From Gilliamella sp. ESL0443 (GTDB lineage: Bacteria > Pseudomonadota > Gammaproteobacteria > Enterobacterales > Orbaceae), in assembly GCF_019469165.1 (NCBI RefSeq), contig NZ_CP048263.1, forward strand, positions 1,612,001 to 1,676,000: a stretch of 64,000 nt of DNA. The letters are read 5' to 3'. Position 1 is the stretch's first letter. Each line of letters starts with the position of its first letter. Of this stretch, positions 37,307-46,346 are shown one piece after another. A program made the translations under genes and the position numbers. Under the pieces are notes generated by a model that saw nothing but the letters and a program-made list of their open reading frames with translations, was not told the DNA's origin and made no database searches.

Positions 37307-38173
37307 TTAAAAATGTTTTTTTATTGCTTCACCAATTTGCGCTAAGCTACTTACAACAGTAACACCTGCTGATTGCAGTGCTTTAGTTTTTTCTGCTGCA
37401 GTACCTTTATTGCCAGAAATGATTGCACCTGCATGTCCCATACGTTTGCCGGCTGGGGCCGAAACACCAGCTATATAAGCAACCACAGGTTTAGTAACAT
37501 TATGTTTAATATAGTTGGCGGCTTCTTCTTCTGCGCTACCACCAATTTCACCAATCATAACTATTGCTTCTGTTTTAGGATCTTGTTGGAGTAATTTTAA
37601 TATTGAAATAAAATCACTGCCGGGAATGGGATCACCACCGATTCCGACGCAAACGGATTGGCCTAATCCAATATCGGTTGTTTGTTTAACTGCTTCATAA
37701 GTTAGCGTACCTGAACGCGAAACAATCCCAACTTTACCAGCTAAATGAATATGTCCAGGCATGATACCAATTTTACACTCATCAGGAACAATAATTCCTG
37801 GGCAATTTGGACCAATCATCACAACATCATTTTGGGTTAATTTTTCTTTAACAATAAGCATATCCATGGTTGGAATGCCTTCTGTAATACAGACGATTAA
37901 TTTTATACCTGCATCAATGGCTTCTAAAATTGAATCTTTACCAAATGCAGCGGGAACATAAATAACGGTTGCAGTTGCACCTGTTGTTTCAACCGCTTCT
38001 TTAACAGTATTAAAAACAGGTAAACCTAAATGTGTCGTACCACCTTTGCCTGGTGTTACGCCACCAACTAATTTAGTACCATAAGCCAGTGCTTGTTCAG
38101 AATGGAATGTACCTTGGCTGCCAGTAAATCCCTGACAAATAACTTTTGTATCTTTATTAATCAAAATTGACAT
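37307..38173 (-). CDS. sucD: Succinyl-CoA synthetase subunit alpha
   Basis: SucD (288 residues) carries the phosphohistidine of the enzyme that interconverts succinyl-CoA and succinate with synthesis of ATP. It shows [18 protein letters not shown] (CoA-binding end), the [11 protein letters not shown] and [13 protein letters not shown] motifs, and the active histidine in [13 protein letters not shown] (about 246). It follows sucC by 24 bases. sucAB and sdh genes, which precede sucCD in enterobacteria, are not here; the opposite side leads to fldA. Confidence 0.96.
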   Translation of the reverse strand: MSILINKDTKVICQGFTGSQGTFHSEQALAYGTKLVGGVTPGKGGTTHLGLPVFNTVKEAVETTGATATVIYVPAAFGKDSILEAIDAGIKLIVCITEGIPTMDMLIVKEKLTQNDVVMIGPNCPGIIVPDECKIGIMPGHIHLAGKVGIVSRSGTLTYEAVKQTTDIGLGQSVCVGIGGDPIPGSDFISILKLLQQDPKTEAIVMIGEIGGSAEEEAANYIKHNVTKPVVAYIAGVSAPAGKRMGHAGAIISGNKGTAAEKTKALQSAGVTVVSSLAQIGEAIKKHF

Positions 38174-38197
38174 AGTAATTATTCTCCACCCATTCTC

Positions 38198-39364
38198 TTA
38201 TTGTGCAACACTGACGATCTGTTGGGCTGCATCGACTAAACTTTTTGCGGTAATAACATTTAATTTACTTTTAGCTAAAATATCTCTTGCTAGTTCTGCA
38301 TTATTACCTTCAAGACGAACGACAACAGGAACAGTCAAACCTATTTCCTTAATTGCATCAATAATGCCATTAGCAATAAGATCGCAGCGAACAATACCAC
38401 CAAAAATATTGACTAATATTGCTTTCACATTTTTATCAGAAAGTATCAATTTAAAGGCTTCGGCAACCCGTTCTTTTGTCGTGCCACCACCAACATCTAA
38501 AAAGTTTGCTGGCTCACCACCATAAAGTTTAATCATATCCATAGTTGCCATAGCAAGGCCTGCGCCATTAACCATGCAACCAATATTGCCATCTAAAGAT
38601 ACATAGCTAATGCCTTGTTTAGCCGCTATCGACTCCCGTTCGTCTTCCTGTGTAGTATCTCTTAATACGACTAAATCAGGATGTCTAAACATAGCATTAT
38701 CATCTAGCACAACTTTAGCATCTAGACAGATTAACTCCTGTGTATCGGTAATAACTAAAGGATTGACTTCTGCTAAAGAAACATCTTTTTCAATGAAAAG
38801 ATTAGCAAAATTAACAAATAATTTAGCAAATTGATTGACTAATTTACCGGTTAAACCAAGTTTAAAAGCTAACTCTCGGCCTTGATATCCGCATGGTCCT
38901 GTTAAAGGGTCGAGTGATATTTTATGAATTAAATGTGGCGATTGCTCAGCGACTTTTTCGATCTCAACACCACCTTCGGTAGATGCCATAATCACAATGC
39001 GTTTTGTACTACGATCAACAACCGCCCCTAAATAAAGCTCTTTCTCTATATTAGACGCTTTTTCAATTAAAATTTTATTAACTGGTTGCCCTTTAGACGT
39101 TGTTTGATAAGTCACTAAATATTGACCTAACCATTTTTCAGCAAACAATCTAATTTCATTAAAATCTTTAGTACAAATTACCCCACCTGACTTACCACGT
39201 CCACCTGCATGAACTTGGCACTTTGCTACCCAAGCATTAGATTGAGAAGAGAGCTCAGCCAATGTATCTTGTATTTCATCGATTGAATTACACACATAAC
39301 CTTCTGGCACTGGCAAATTATATTGTTTAAATAGGTGTTTTGATTGATACTCATGCAGATTCAT
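38198..39364 (-). CDS. sucC: Succinyl-CoA synthetase subunit beta
   Basis: SucC (388 residues, same length as E. coli) begins [20 protein letters not shown] and has the ATP-grasp fold with [16 protein letters not shown], the nucleotide site, and the C-terminal [18 protein letters not shown] (in part: FLDVGGGTT), [14 protein letters not shown]. The start at 39364 is chosen to match the family; the frame could extend to 39391 but no ribosome binding site supports it. Gene order sucC-sucD with a 24-base gap indicates one operon. Confidence 0.96.
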   Translation of the reverse strand: MNLHEYQSKHLFKQYNLPVPEGYVCNSIDEIQDTLAELSSQSNAWVAKCQVHAGGRGKSGGVICTKDFNEIRLFAEKWLGQYLVTYQTTSKGQPVNKILIEKASNIEKELYLGAVVDRSTKRIVIMASTEGGVEIEKVAEQSPHLIHKISLDPLTGPCGYQGRELAFKLGLTGKLVNQFAKLFVNFANLFIEKDVSLAEVNPLVITDTQELICLDAKVVLDDNAMFRHPDLVVLRDTTQEDERESIAAKQGISYVSLDGNIGCMVNGAGLAMATMDMIKLYGGEPANFLDVGGGTTKERVAEAFKLILSDKNVKAILVNIFGGIVRCDLIANGIIDAIKEIGLTVPVVVRLEGNNAELARDILAKSKLNVITAKSLVDAAQQIVSVAQ

Positions 39365-39470
39365 AAATAATTCCGAAACGTCGATTGCCATAAAATAGTG
39401 GCTAATTTTAATTCAAGTTGAAAAAATTGTGTAGTAAATAATTACTTATGTTTGGAGTTATTGAGAATTA

Positions 39471-39499
39471 TTGCTGATAACTACCGACAGTGTTATACT
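39471..39499 (+). promoter_or_regulatory. Promoter of fldA
   Basis: TTGCTG (-35) and TATACT (-10) are separated by 17 bases, with TG one base before the -10 (extended -10). Start near 39506 leaves a leader of about 30 bases. Confidence 0.65.
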
Positions 39500-39537
39500 C
39501 AAAATATGTATATTGTAAAAACAGTAAAGGTAAAAAT

Positions 39538-40050
39538 ATGGCACAAGTTGGAATTTTTTTTGGTAGTGACACAGGCAACACAGAAAATGTAGCTAAACAA
39601 ATCCAACAAATTTTAGGTACAGACAAAGCAGATCTTTTTGATATTGCAAAAACAACAAAAGAACATATCGAAAAATATGACTTCTTATTTTTTGGTATCC
39701 CAACTTGGTATTACGGCGAATCTCAAGCGGATTGGGATGATTTTTTTCCTAACTTAGAAAACGTTGACTTTAATGGCAAAACAGTCGCAATATTTGGCTG
39801 TGGTGACCAAGAAGATTATGCTGAATATTTTTGTGATGCAATGGGAACAATCCGCGATATTATCGAACCTAAAGGCGCAAAAATTGTTGGTCATTGGTCT
39901 ACTGAAGGTTACAGTTTTGAAGCATCTAAAAGCTTAGTTGATGACAACCACTTTGTAGGTTTAGCCATTGATGAAGATCGCCAACCAGAATTAACAGAAG
40001 AAAGAATTAATAATTGGGTAAACCAAGTAAAAACCGAAATGAATATTTGA
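39538..40050 (+). CDS. fldA: Flavodoxin I
   Basis: FldA (170 residues) is an FMN electron carrier that serves radical-SAM and other reductive enzymes. It starts MAQVGIFFGSDTGNTENVAK, the FMN phosphate loop; the tryptophan and tyrosine that stack on the flavin lie in PTWYYGESQADWD and FGCGDQEDYAEYF. The start at 39538 is chosen by family match and AAAGG upstream. The order fldA-fur is as in E. coli, though ybfE is missing between them. Confidence 0.96.
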   Translation: MAQVGIFFGSDTGNTENVAKQIQQILGTDKADLFDIAKTTKEHIEKYDFLFFGIPTWYYGESQADWDDFFPNLENVDFNGKTVAIFGCGDQEDYAEYFCDAMGTIRDIIEPKGAKIVGHWSTEGYSFEASKSLVDDNHFVGLAIDEDRQPELTEERINNWVNQVKTEMNI

Positions 40051-40127
40051 TCTATCAGAGTGATTTATTTTATTTTCCGTTCATATTTTATAATATGCCT
40101 AATTAATTAACTAAATTGGAATGTAAT

Positions 40128-40586
40128 ATGACAAATCATGATAAAGATAACAATGCAGCACTCAAAAGTGCGGGTTTAAAGGTTACGTTACCGCGATTAA
40201 AAATTTTAGAATTACTACGCGATCCTTCATGCCAACACATTACTGTGGAAGATCTTTATAAAAAACTACTTGATATGGGCGAAGAGATTGGTCTTGCTAC
40301 TGTATATCGTGTATTAAATCAATTTGATGATGCGGGTATTGTAACACGCCACAATTTTGAAGGAGGAAGAGCCGTTTTTGAGCTTGCCTCACAAAAACAT
40401 CATGACCACTTAATTTGTTTAGATTGTGGAGAAGTTTTTGAATTTCGAGACGAAATTATCAACAAACGTCAAAAAGAAATTGCAGAGCAATATGGCGTGG
40501 AACTCACCTTTCATAGCTTATATCTTTATGGTCATTGCAAATCAGGTAACTGTAAAACTCATCCGGAACTTCATACAAAAAAATAA
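40128..40586 (+). CDS. fur: Ferric uptake regulator Fur
   Basis: Fur (152 residues) is an iron-binding dimeric repressor of iron uptake genes. It has the winged-helix part LKSAGLKVTLPRLKILELL (in length limit) with VEDLYKKLLDMGEEIGLATVYRVL-type recognition helix, and the C-terminal metal sites HHDHLICLDCGEVFEF and CKSGNCKTH. The start MTNHDK at 40128 is chosen over an upstream TTG. A TATAAT sequence near 40090 may be its own promoter, with a possible read-through from fldA. Confidence 0.96.
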   Translation: MTNHDKDNNAALKSAGLKVTLPRLKILELLRDPSCQHITVEDLYKKLLDMGEEIGLATVYRVLNQFDDAGIVTRHNFEGGRAVFELASQKHHDHLICLDCGEVFEFRDEIINKRQKEIAEQYGVELTFHSLYLYGHCKSGNCKTHPELHTKK

Positions 40587-40605
40587 GCCTATTTAATAGG
40601 CTTTT
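40585..40605 (+). terminator. Terminator after fur
   Basis: AAGCCTAT / ATAGGCTT with loop TTA, followed by TTC; the stem begins at the fur stop codon. Confidence 0.82.
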
Positions 40606-40650
40606 CACTTATTGAGAACTCTTACTTTTATCTTTCAGGTTAATAATTAA

Positions 40651-41193
40651 ATGAAGCAGCTATTAAATTTTATACCACTTATCGTCTTTTTTATATTTTT
40701 AACAATTTACGATATTTTTGTTGGCGTACAAGCCTTGATGGTTTCAGCAACCATCTCATTTTTAATTATTCTTGTTATGTATAAAAAAATTGATAAAGTC
40801 GAGCTCGTCTCCTATCTGATGATAATGATTTTTGGTGGCATAACACTTTATACGCAAAATCAAGACATAATTAAATGGAAAGTAACCATCATAAACTTCT
40901 TATTTGCTGCTGCATTATCTATTAGTCAGTTTGGTTTCAAAAAAAATCTACTACAAAAAATGTTAGGTAAAGAGATACATCTCGATATCGCTATTTGGAA
41001 TAAACTCAACTTGATATGGATCGCTTTTTTTACGGTTTGCGGTTCATTTAGCCTAGTTGCAACCTATTATGCATCAAGTGATTTCTTCTGGATCTTCAAA
41101 GTATTTATTTTACCGATTGCATCATTAGTCATGTCATTGATATCGGGCATTTACATCTATCGGCATATGAATAAAATGGCTGATAACGGATAA
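40651..41193 (+). CDS. yciB: Inner membrane-spanning protein YciB
   Basis: YciB (180 residues, five membrane segments) is linked to cell-envelope synthesis and septation (IspZ/YciB family). It closely follows E. coli YciB: MKQLLNFIPLIVFFIFLTIYD (in part), WKVTIINFLFAAALSISQFG, KMLGKEI, WNKLNLIWIAFF and SGIYIYRHM at the end. It is followed by yciA and clsA in what looks like one operon (gaps of 27 and 5 bases). In E. coli yciC lies beside yciB; it is absent here. Confidence 0.93.
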   Translation: MKQLLNFIPLIVFFIFLTIYDIFVGVQALMVSATISFLIILVMYKKIDKVELVSYLMIMIFGGITLYTQNQDIIKWKVTIINFLFAAALSISQFGFKKNLLQKMLGKEIHLDIAIWNKLNLIWIAFFTVCGSFSLVATYYASSDFFWIFKVFILPIASLVMSLISGIYIYRHMNKMADNG

Positions 41194-41220
41194 AAAAATA
41201 TAAGTAGGAGTACTTTCAAC

Positions 41221-41673
41221 ATGACGCAAGACAACCCTAATGGACAACTCGTTTTACGCACTTTAGCCATGCCAGCAGACACCAACCCTCATGGCCATAT
41301 ATTTGGCGGGTGGATAATGTCACAAATGGATTTAGCCGGTGGTATTTTAGCTAAAGAAATTGCTAAAAGAAGAGTAGTAACAGTAAATGCAAGTAGTATC
41401 ACCTTCTACAAACCAGCAATGGTTGGCGATGTTGTTTGTTGTTATGCTCATTGTATAAAAACCGGTACAACATCCATTACAATTGGTATTGAAGTTTGGA
41501 TAAAAAAAATAACAGATGCTGACAATGCAACACAACGCTTCTGCATTACTGACGCGACATTTACTTATGTTTCTGTAGATAAACATAATAATCCAAAACC
41601 GTTGCCTGAAATATTTCAAAATTTCGATTGTACTAAAGACCCAATTAGTAAACTAAACTTAAGTTATAGCTGA
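41221..41673 (+). CDS. yciA: Acyl-CoA thioesterase YciA
   Basis: YciA (150 residues) hydrolyses a wide range of acyl-CoA esters and is a hotdog-fold hexamer. Motifs: GQLVLRTLAMPADTNPHGHIFGGWIMSQMD (in part: NPHGHIFGGWIMSQMDLAG) with the active-site region NPHGHIFGGW, and VVTVNASSITFYKPAMVGD-like TVNASSITFYKP. AGTAGGAGT precedes the ATG. Sits between yciB and clsA, as near the yci cluster of E. coli. Confidence 0.93.
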   Translation: MTQDNPNGQLVLRTLAMPADTNPHGHIFGGWIMSQMDLAGGILAKEIAKRRVVTVNASSITFYKPAMVGDVVCCYAHCIKTGTTSITIGIEVWIKKITDADNATQRFCITDATFTYVSVDKHNNPKPLPEIFQNFDCTKDPISKLNLSYS

Positions 41674-41678
41674 TAATT

Positions 41679-43142
41679 ATGCAATTTACATCATTTCATG
41701 CCTTAGTAAGTACATTAATATTTCTTGTTTACTGGTTGCTTATTGTGTCAACCACCTTACGTATTGTCTTTAAAAGACGACCAACCACTTACGTAATCGC
41801 ATGGATGTTAGTAATATATATATTACCTATAATTGGTGTCATTCTCTATTTTGCACTAGGTGAAGCTCATCTTGGGCAACAAAGAGCCAAACGTGCGCAA
41901 AAAATGCGCCCGACTATTACAAAATTTATTAATCGATTAAGTGCTTTTCCTGACATCTTTACCACCAAAGTCAGCCAGGTTAGCAAACCTATTTTTCAAC
42001 TCTGTAAACATCAAACAGGTCTTGATGGGATCAGAGGCAACCACATTGAATTACTGAGCAATACCGATGCCATTTTTGACCAACTAATTCAAGACATAAA
42101 TCAAGCCAAGTCAAATATCGAAATGGTCTTTTACATCTGGAACGAAGGTGGTAGAGCTGACGATGTTGAACAAGCGCTTATACAAGCCACACAACGAGGC
42201 GTCACCTGTCGCCTAATGATTGACTCAGCCGGTAGTCGACATTTTATTCGCTCCAAAGCCAGCCAAAGAATGCGAGACGCTGGCATAACCATCATCGAAG
42301 CATTACAAGTAAATCTATTAAGATTTATGTTTAGACGACTTGATTTACGACAACATCGAAAAGTCGCCATTATTGACAACTACATCTCATATACAGGTAG
42401 CATGAACATCGTAGATCCACGATTCTTCAAACAAAATAAACATGTTGGGGAGTGGGTTGATATCATGATCAGAATGTGTGGTCCAGTAACCACACTAATG
42501 GGTGCAATATACGCCAGTGACTGGGAGCTAGAAACAGGAAAATATTTAGCCCTACCTCAAATTACTGATTTCGCAGAGCCGCCAGAAGATAAAAAACATA
42601 TTATGCAACTGATTGCTTCAGGTCCTGGTTATACTGAAAACATGATCCATCAGGTACTCTTAACCGCAATCTACTCAGCTCAAGAACAAATTATATTCAC
42701 AACGCCATATTTAGTACCAAGTGATGATATTTTACATGCAGTATGTACAGCCGCTCAACGAGGTGTTGAAGTAATCATCATCGTACCTAAAAAGAATGAT
42801 TCGCTAATGGTCAAATGGGCAAGTCGAGCATTCTTTTCTGAATTATTAAACGGTGGGGTTAAGCTTTATCAATTTAATGATAATTTACTCCATACCAAAA
42901 GTGTATTAATCGACAACCAACTTAGTTTAGTTGGAACCGTTAACTTAGATATGCGAAGTTTATGGCTCAATTTTGAAATCACAACGGTAATTGATGATGC
43001 ACAGTTTGCAAAATCACTATCTACACTGTTAGAACAATATTTATCACAATCAGATAAAGTGGATATTGAAAAATGGAAAAAACGACCAATCTGGCAACGG
43101 ATTGTTGAAAGACTATTTTATTTTTTTGCTCCATTGCTCTAA
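41679..43142 (+). CDS. clsA: Cardiolipin synthase A
   Basis: ClsA (487 residues) joins two phosphatidylglycerol molecules to make cardiolipin at the inner membrane. Two N-terminal membrane helices (about 8-60) are followed by two phospholipase-D domains with HKD motifs: QHRKVAIID...TGSMNI (about 226-245) and LHTKSVLID...GTVNLDMRS (about 400-430). It begins five bases after yciA, and is probably cotranscribed. Length and order match E. coli ClsA (486). Confidence 0.95.
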   Translation: MQFTSFHALVSTLIFLVYWLLIVSTTLRIVFKRRPTTYVIAWMLVIYILPIIGVILYFALGEAHLGQQRAKRAQKMRPTITKFINRLSAFPDIFTTKVSQVSKPIFQLCKHQTGLDGIRGNHIELLSNTDAIFDQLIQDINQAKSNIEMVFYIWNEGGRADDVEQALIQATQRGVTCRLMIDSAGSRHFIRSKASQRMRDAGITIIEALQVNLLRFMFRRLDLRQHRKVAIIDNYISYTGSMNIVDPRFFKQNKHVGEWVDIMIRMCGPVTTLMGAIYASDWELETGKYLALPQITDFAEPPEDKKHIMQLIASGPGYTENMIHQVLLTAIYSAQEQIIFTTPYLVPSDDILHAVCTAAQRGVEVIIIVPKKNDSLMVKWASRAFFSELLNGGVKLYQFNDNLLHTKSVLIDNQLSLVGTVNLDMRSLWLNFEITTVIDDAQFAKSLSTLLEQYLSQSDKVDIEKWKKRPIWQRIVERLFYFFAPLL

Positions 43143-43191
43143 ACAATCGTTGTAAAAATTAACGTTTGAGTAACCTTTGAAAAGATAGATA

Positions 43192-44022
43192 TTAGTAACC
43201 TTTTTGCGAAACATCAGGCAAAAACAGATTATCTGCAATACGGAAAACGCTAGATTCAATTGTTCCATCTTCATTAAGCTTAATTTCACGCCAGCCTGGA
43301 GCTTCATCATTAGATAATTGAAACTCATAACAATTTGGCTTGAATTGAAAACAAGTAGATGGTGTAGAAAACGCGTGGCAATTATGCCAAACATGATCTT
43401 GTTGTTGATGAATATGCCCCCAACCAAGACCTTTTATTGAAGGAAATTTTTTAACGATTTCCTCAAGTTCATTACTATTTTTTAAAATATGCTCATCTAA
43501 CCAATGACAACCCGAACTAATAGGATGGTGATGCAAAAAGACCATCACATTTTTATCAGTATGAGCTAATAACGTCTTTTCAAGAAATTGCAACTCAGAT
43601 TGAGGTAACAAACCACATGCCTGACCAACAACTTGGCTATTTAAAAGCACAATCAACCAATTATCACCTAGCGATACCACTTTATTTTCAGCCAGTTGGT
43701 AATTCGAAAAAACTTCCTGCATATAACTAAAATTATCATGATTACCAGCCAACCAAACACATGGCGTATTAAACTGCTTAATCTGCTCGGCAAAGCGGGC
43801 ATAGGATTTCTTCGAACCATCTTGCACAAAGTCACCTGTTGCAACGATCAAATCATACTTTCTATTACCGCGCTTAATTTCATTAATAACCGATAAAAAA
43901 CTCGCATTTGACTTAATGCCTAATAAAGCACCATCCTCATCAGCAAACAGATGTGTATCAGTAATATGCAAAATATTTGCACAATGCTTATTCTTTATTT
44001 GAAGCGTTAAAAGTGACGCCAA
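43192..44022 (-). CDS. cpdA: 3',5'-cyclic-AMP phosphodiesterase
   Basis: CpdA (276 residues) degrades cAMP to AMP. It is a metallophosphoesterase with the full metal-binding set: ITDTHLF, VATGDFVQDGS, WLAGNHDNF, FLHHHPISSG and GWGHIHQQ. Length equals E. coli CpdA. A near-perfect CRP site lies about 61 bases upstream of the ATG, suggesting feedback between cAMP-CRP and cAMP breakdown. In E. coli the order is tolC-nudF-yqiB-cpdA; here nudF and tolC follow on, with yqiB missing. Confidence 0.94.
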   Translation of the reverse strand: MASLLTLQIKNKHCANILHITDTHLFADEDGALLGIKSNASFLSVINEIKRGNRKYDLIVATGDFVQDGSKKSYARFAEQIKQFNTPCVWLAGNHDNFSYMQEVFSNYQLAENKVVSLGDNWLIVLLNSQVVGQACGLLPQSELQFLEKTLLAHTDKNVMVFLHHHPISSGCHWLDEHILKNSNELEEIVKKFPSIKGLGWGHIHQQQDHVWHNCHAFSTPSTCFQFKPNCYEFQLSNDEAPGWREIKLNEDGTIESSVFRIADNLFLPDVSQKGY

Positions 44023-44073
44023 AATCTACCTCAATAATTATATATATGAAATCATGCCAGCAATAGAATTGAT

Positions 44074-44093
44074 ATTGTGATCAACATCACAAT
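44074..44093. promoter_or_regulatory. CRP (cAMP receptor protein) binding site upstream of cpdA
   Basis: ATTGTGAT-CAAC-ATCACAAT has perfect eight-base arms and contains TGTGA-N6-TCACA, the CRP core consensus. The centre is about 61 bases upstream of the cpdA start codon. A -10-like TATAAT (minus strand, 44037-44042) lies downstream of it. Binding is inferred from sequence only. Confidence 0.75.
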
Positions 44094-44184
44094 TTTTTAT
44101 TTTTAAATCATGATGTTATACTAAATTGTAAAATAAAATTTATTTTTAGGGAAGCAATAATTTCCTGAATTTAACAAAAATAGC

Positions 44185-44808
44185 TTATTTCCACTCATTT
44201 CTTAGTGTCGAATGATTAAGTTGTAACCATTGTAATGCAATAATTGATGCCGCATTATTAATTACGCCTTCTTCAACCCACTTATAAGCTTGCTCACGGC
44301 TGACTACATGAACCTTGATATCCTCGTTTTCTTCAGCTAAACCGTGCACACCTTTTGCGGTTGAAGCATCAACTTGACCAACCAAAACATGTAACTTCTC
44401 AGTTAAACCACCTGGTGATGCAAGATAACTAATAATTGGCTTACATTGCCCAACAACAATACCCGCCTCTTCCAAGGCCTCTCGTTTTGCTACTTCTTCA
44501 ATCGACTCATTCTCATGATCCATCATCCCGGCAATCAACTCTAACATCCAAGGCGAATCTTCTGTCTCAATTGCAGCTATCCGAATTTGCTCAATAAGCA
44601 CAACTTCATCACGCTTATCATCATATGCTAAAAGCACCACAGCATGGCCACGCTCCAGAATTTCGCGACTCACCACCTCACTGATTGAACCATCAAATTT
44701 ACGGTATTGAAAACGGTATTCCAATAACGAAAAAAAGCCCTTATATAAAATGCGTTTAGTTAAATTAAAAACATCTTTCTTGTTATAAAGCACAGGTTTA
44801 AATTTCAT
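44185..44808 (-). CDS. nudF: ADP-ribose diphosphatase (Nudix)
   Basis: NudF (207 residues) hydrolyses ADP-ribose to AMP and ribose 5-phosphate. It has the Nudix box G-X5-E-X7-REALEEAGI: GMMDHENESIEEVAKREALE followed by EAGI (about 96-118), and the YLASPGGLTEKLHV stretch of the ADP-ribose pyrophosphatase subfamily. Start at 44808 as MKFKPVLYNKKDV. Divergent from tolC, as in E. coli. Confidence 0.93.
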   Translation of the reverse strand: MKFKPVLYNKKDVFNLTKRILYKGFFSLLEYRFQYRKFDGSISEVVSREILERGHAVVLLAYDDKRDEVVLIEQIRIAAIETEDSPWMLELIAGMMDHENESIEEVAKREALEEAGIVVGQCKPIISYLASPGGLTEKLHVLVGQVDASTAKGVHGLAEENEDIKVHVVSREQAYKWVEEGVINNAASIIALQWLQLNHSTLRNEWK

Positions 44809-44946
44809 ATCAAATTCTCAATTTTAAGCTAAATTTTAATAAAAAGTGCGAATCACGAATAAGTATACTTTCTATATGCTAATTATCTGTTAAAATTATG
44901 CAATTGAAAATATTATTCTATTTTATTGCTTTTAAAGAGAAAATTA

Positions 44947-46284
44947 ATGAAAAAAACTTTAACCTTTTTAATTGGCTTAGCATTAAGTCAATCTGTGTTT
45001 GCTGAAAACTTAGTACAGGTTTATGAACAAGCGAAACAAACCAACCCAGATCTACGCAGTTCATTAGCTGAAAAAGATAAAGCTTACTCAGCAATTTCAG
45101 GTTCTCGTGCAAGCTTACTTCCGCAAGTTGGCCTTAGTGCTTCTTATGGTGTATCACATGGACGTCGAGACGATAGCGGTGTTAAAACTAAAAACGGTAG
45201 CTTATACCAAGTTGGTGTATCACAAAGTATCTTTAATTTTTCTAATTGGAAAGCGTTAGATATCACCAAAAAACAAGCCACTATTGCGGATATCTCTTAT
45301 CAATATCAAGGCCAAACATTAATTTTAAACACCTCAGTAGCCTACTTTAACGTATTAAAAGCTCTTGATGCATTAAGCTTCATCGATGCACAGAAAAAAG
45401 CAATTGGTCGTCAATTAGAACAAACTCGCCAACAACATCAAGTTGGTCTAGTTGCTATTACCGACGTACAAAATGCTCAAGCAAATTACGACTTAACTGT
45501 TGCACAACAAGTTAATGCATTAAATGATCTAAATAATGCGCTTGAAGCATTACGCCAAGTAAGTGGACGCTTCTATTCTCAACTTGCCAGCGTTGATACC
45601 AAAACCTTTAGAACTGAGCAACCAACTCAAATCAACACATTGTTAAAACAATCTGAAACCACTAATCTCAATTTATTAACAATGAAGTTAAACCAAGAGA
45701 TTGCTCGTGACCAAATCAAAATGGCTCAATCCGGTTTTATGCCTACTGCTAGCTTAGAAGCATCAACCAACCTAAATAAAAGCGAGAGTTATGGTAATAC
45801 CAATTACAAGCGTCAAAAAAAATATGCAGGTGATAACAAAATTGGGGTTAGCGTAAGCTTACCACTATTCTCTGGTGGCGCAACAGTATCACAAGTACAA
45901 CAAGCACAACACAGCTTCGTAAGCTCAAGTGAAAAACTTGAAAGTACTAATCGTAGTGTGATTAACCAAATCCGCTCATCCTACAACAACATCTCATCAT
46001 CGATCAGTGCGATTAAAGCTTATCAACAAGCGGTTGTTTCAGCACAAAGCTCATTAGAAGCAACCTCTTCTGGATACCAAGTAGGAACTCGTACTATCGT
46101 TGACGTACTTAACGCAACAACACAACTGTATAGCTCAAAACGAAATCTTTCTGACGCTAAATACAACTATTTAACAAGTTTATTACAGTTAAAATATGCA
46201 GTTGGAACCTTAACGGCAAGTGATCTAGATTACCTAAACAATATGTTAGGTAAAGAAGTAAGCACACTTGCAACAATAAAATAA
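44947..46284 (+). CDS. tolC: Outer membrane efflux channel TolC
   Basis: TolC (445 residues) is the trimeric outer-membrane duct used by drug exporters and type I secretion. It has a signal peptide (about 1-19, ending SVFA) and two homologous halves of helix-rich repeat, including NLVQVYEQAKQTNPDLRSS (shown to limit), RQQHQVGLVAITDVQNAQAN-like and YQVGTRTIVDVLNATTQLY-like helices, with no lipobox. The start at 44947 is chosen by the signal peptide and by AAAGAG upstream; an in-frame ATG lies 21 bases before. Closed by a strong terminator. Confidence 0.94.
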   Translation: MKKTLTFLIGLALSQSVFAENLVQVYEQAKQTNPDLRSSLAEKDKAYSAISGSRASLLPQVGLSASYGVSHGRRDDSGVKTKNGSLYQVGVSQSIFNFSNWKALDITKKQATIADISYQYQGQTLILNTSVAYFNVLKALDALSFIDAQKKAIGRQLEQTRQQHQVGLVAITDVQNAQANYDLTVAQQVNALNDLNNALEALRQVSGRFYSQLASVDTKTFRTEQPTQINTLLKQSETTNLNLLTMKLNQEIARDQIKMAQSGFMPTASLEASTNLNKSESYGNTNYKRQKKYAGDNKIGVSVSLPLFSGGATVSQVQQAQHSFVSSSEKLESTNRSVINQIRSSYNNISSSISAIKAYQQAVVSAQSSLEATSSGYQVGTRTIVDVLNATTQLYSSKRNLSDAKYNYLTSLLQLKYAVGTLTASDLDYLNNMLGKEVSTLATIK

Positions 46285-46300
46285 TTCAATAAAAATTAAT

Positions 46301-46329
46301 AAAAAAGCGATCATCAGATCGCTTTTTTT
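46301..46329. terminator. Bidirectional terminator after tolC
   Basis: AAAAAAGCGATC / GATCGCTTTTTTT with loop ATCA, between convergent tolC and the LysR gene. Confidence 0.93.
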
Positions 46330-46346
46330 ATTTATCCAAATACTTA

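Noticed and set aside
39440-39485. Fur box upstream of fldA
   Set aside because: GAGAATTATTGCTGATAAC matches the 19-base Fur consensus only in its first half.
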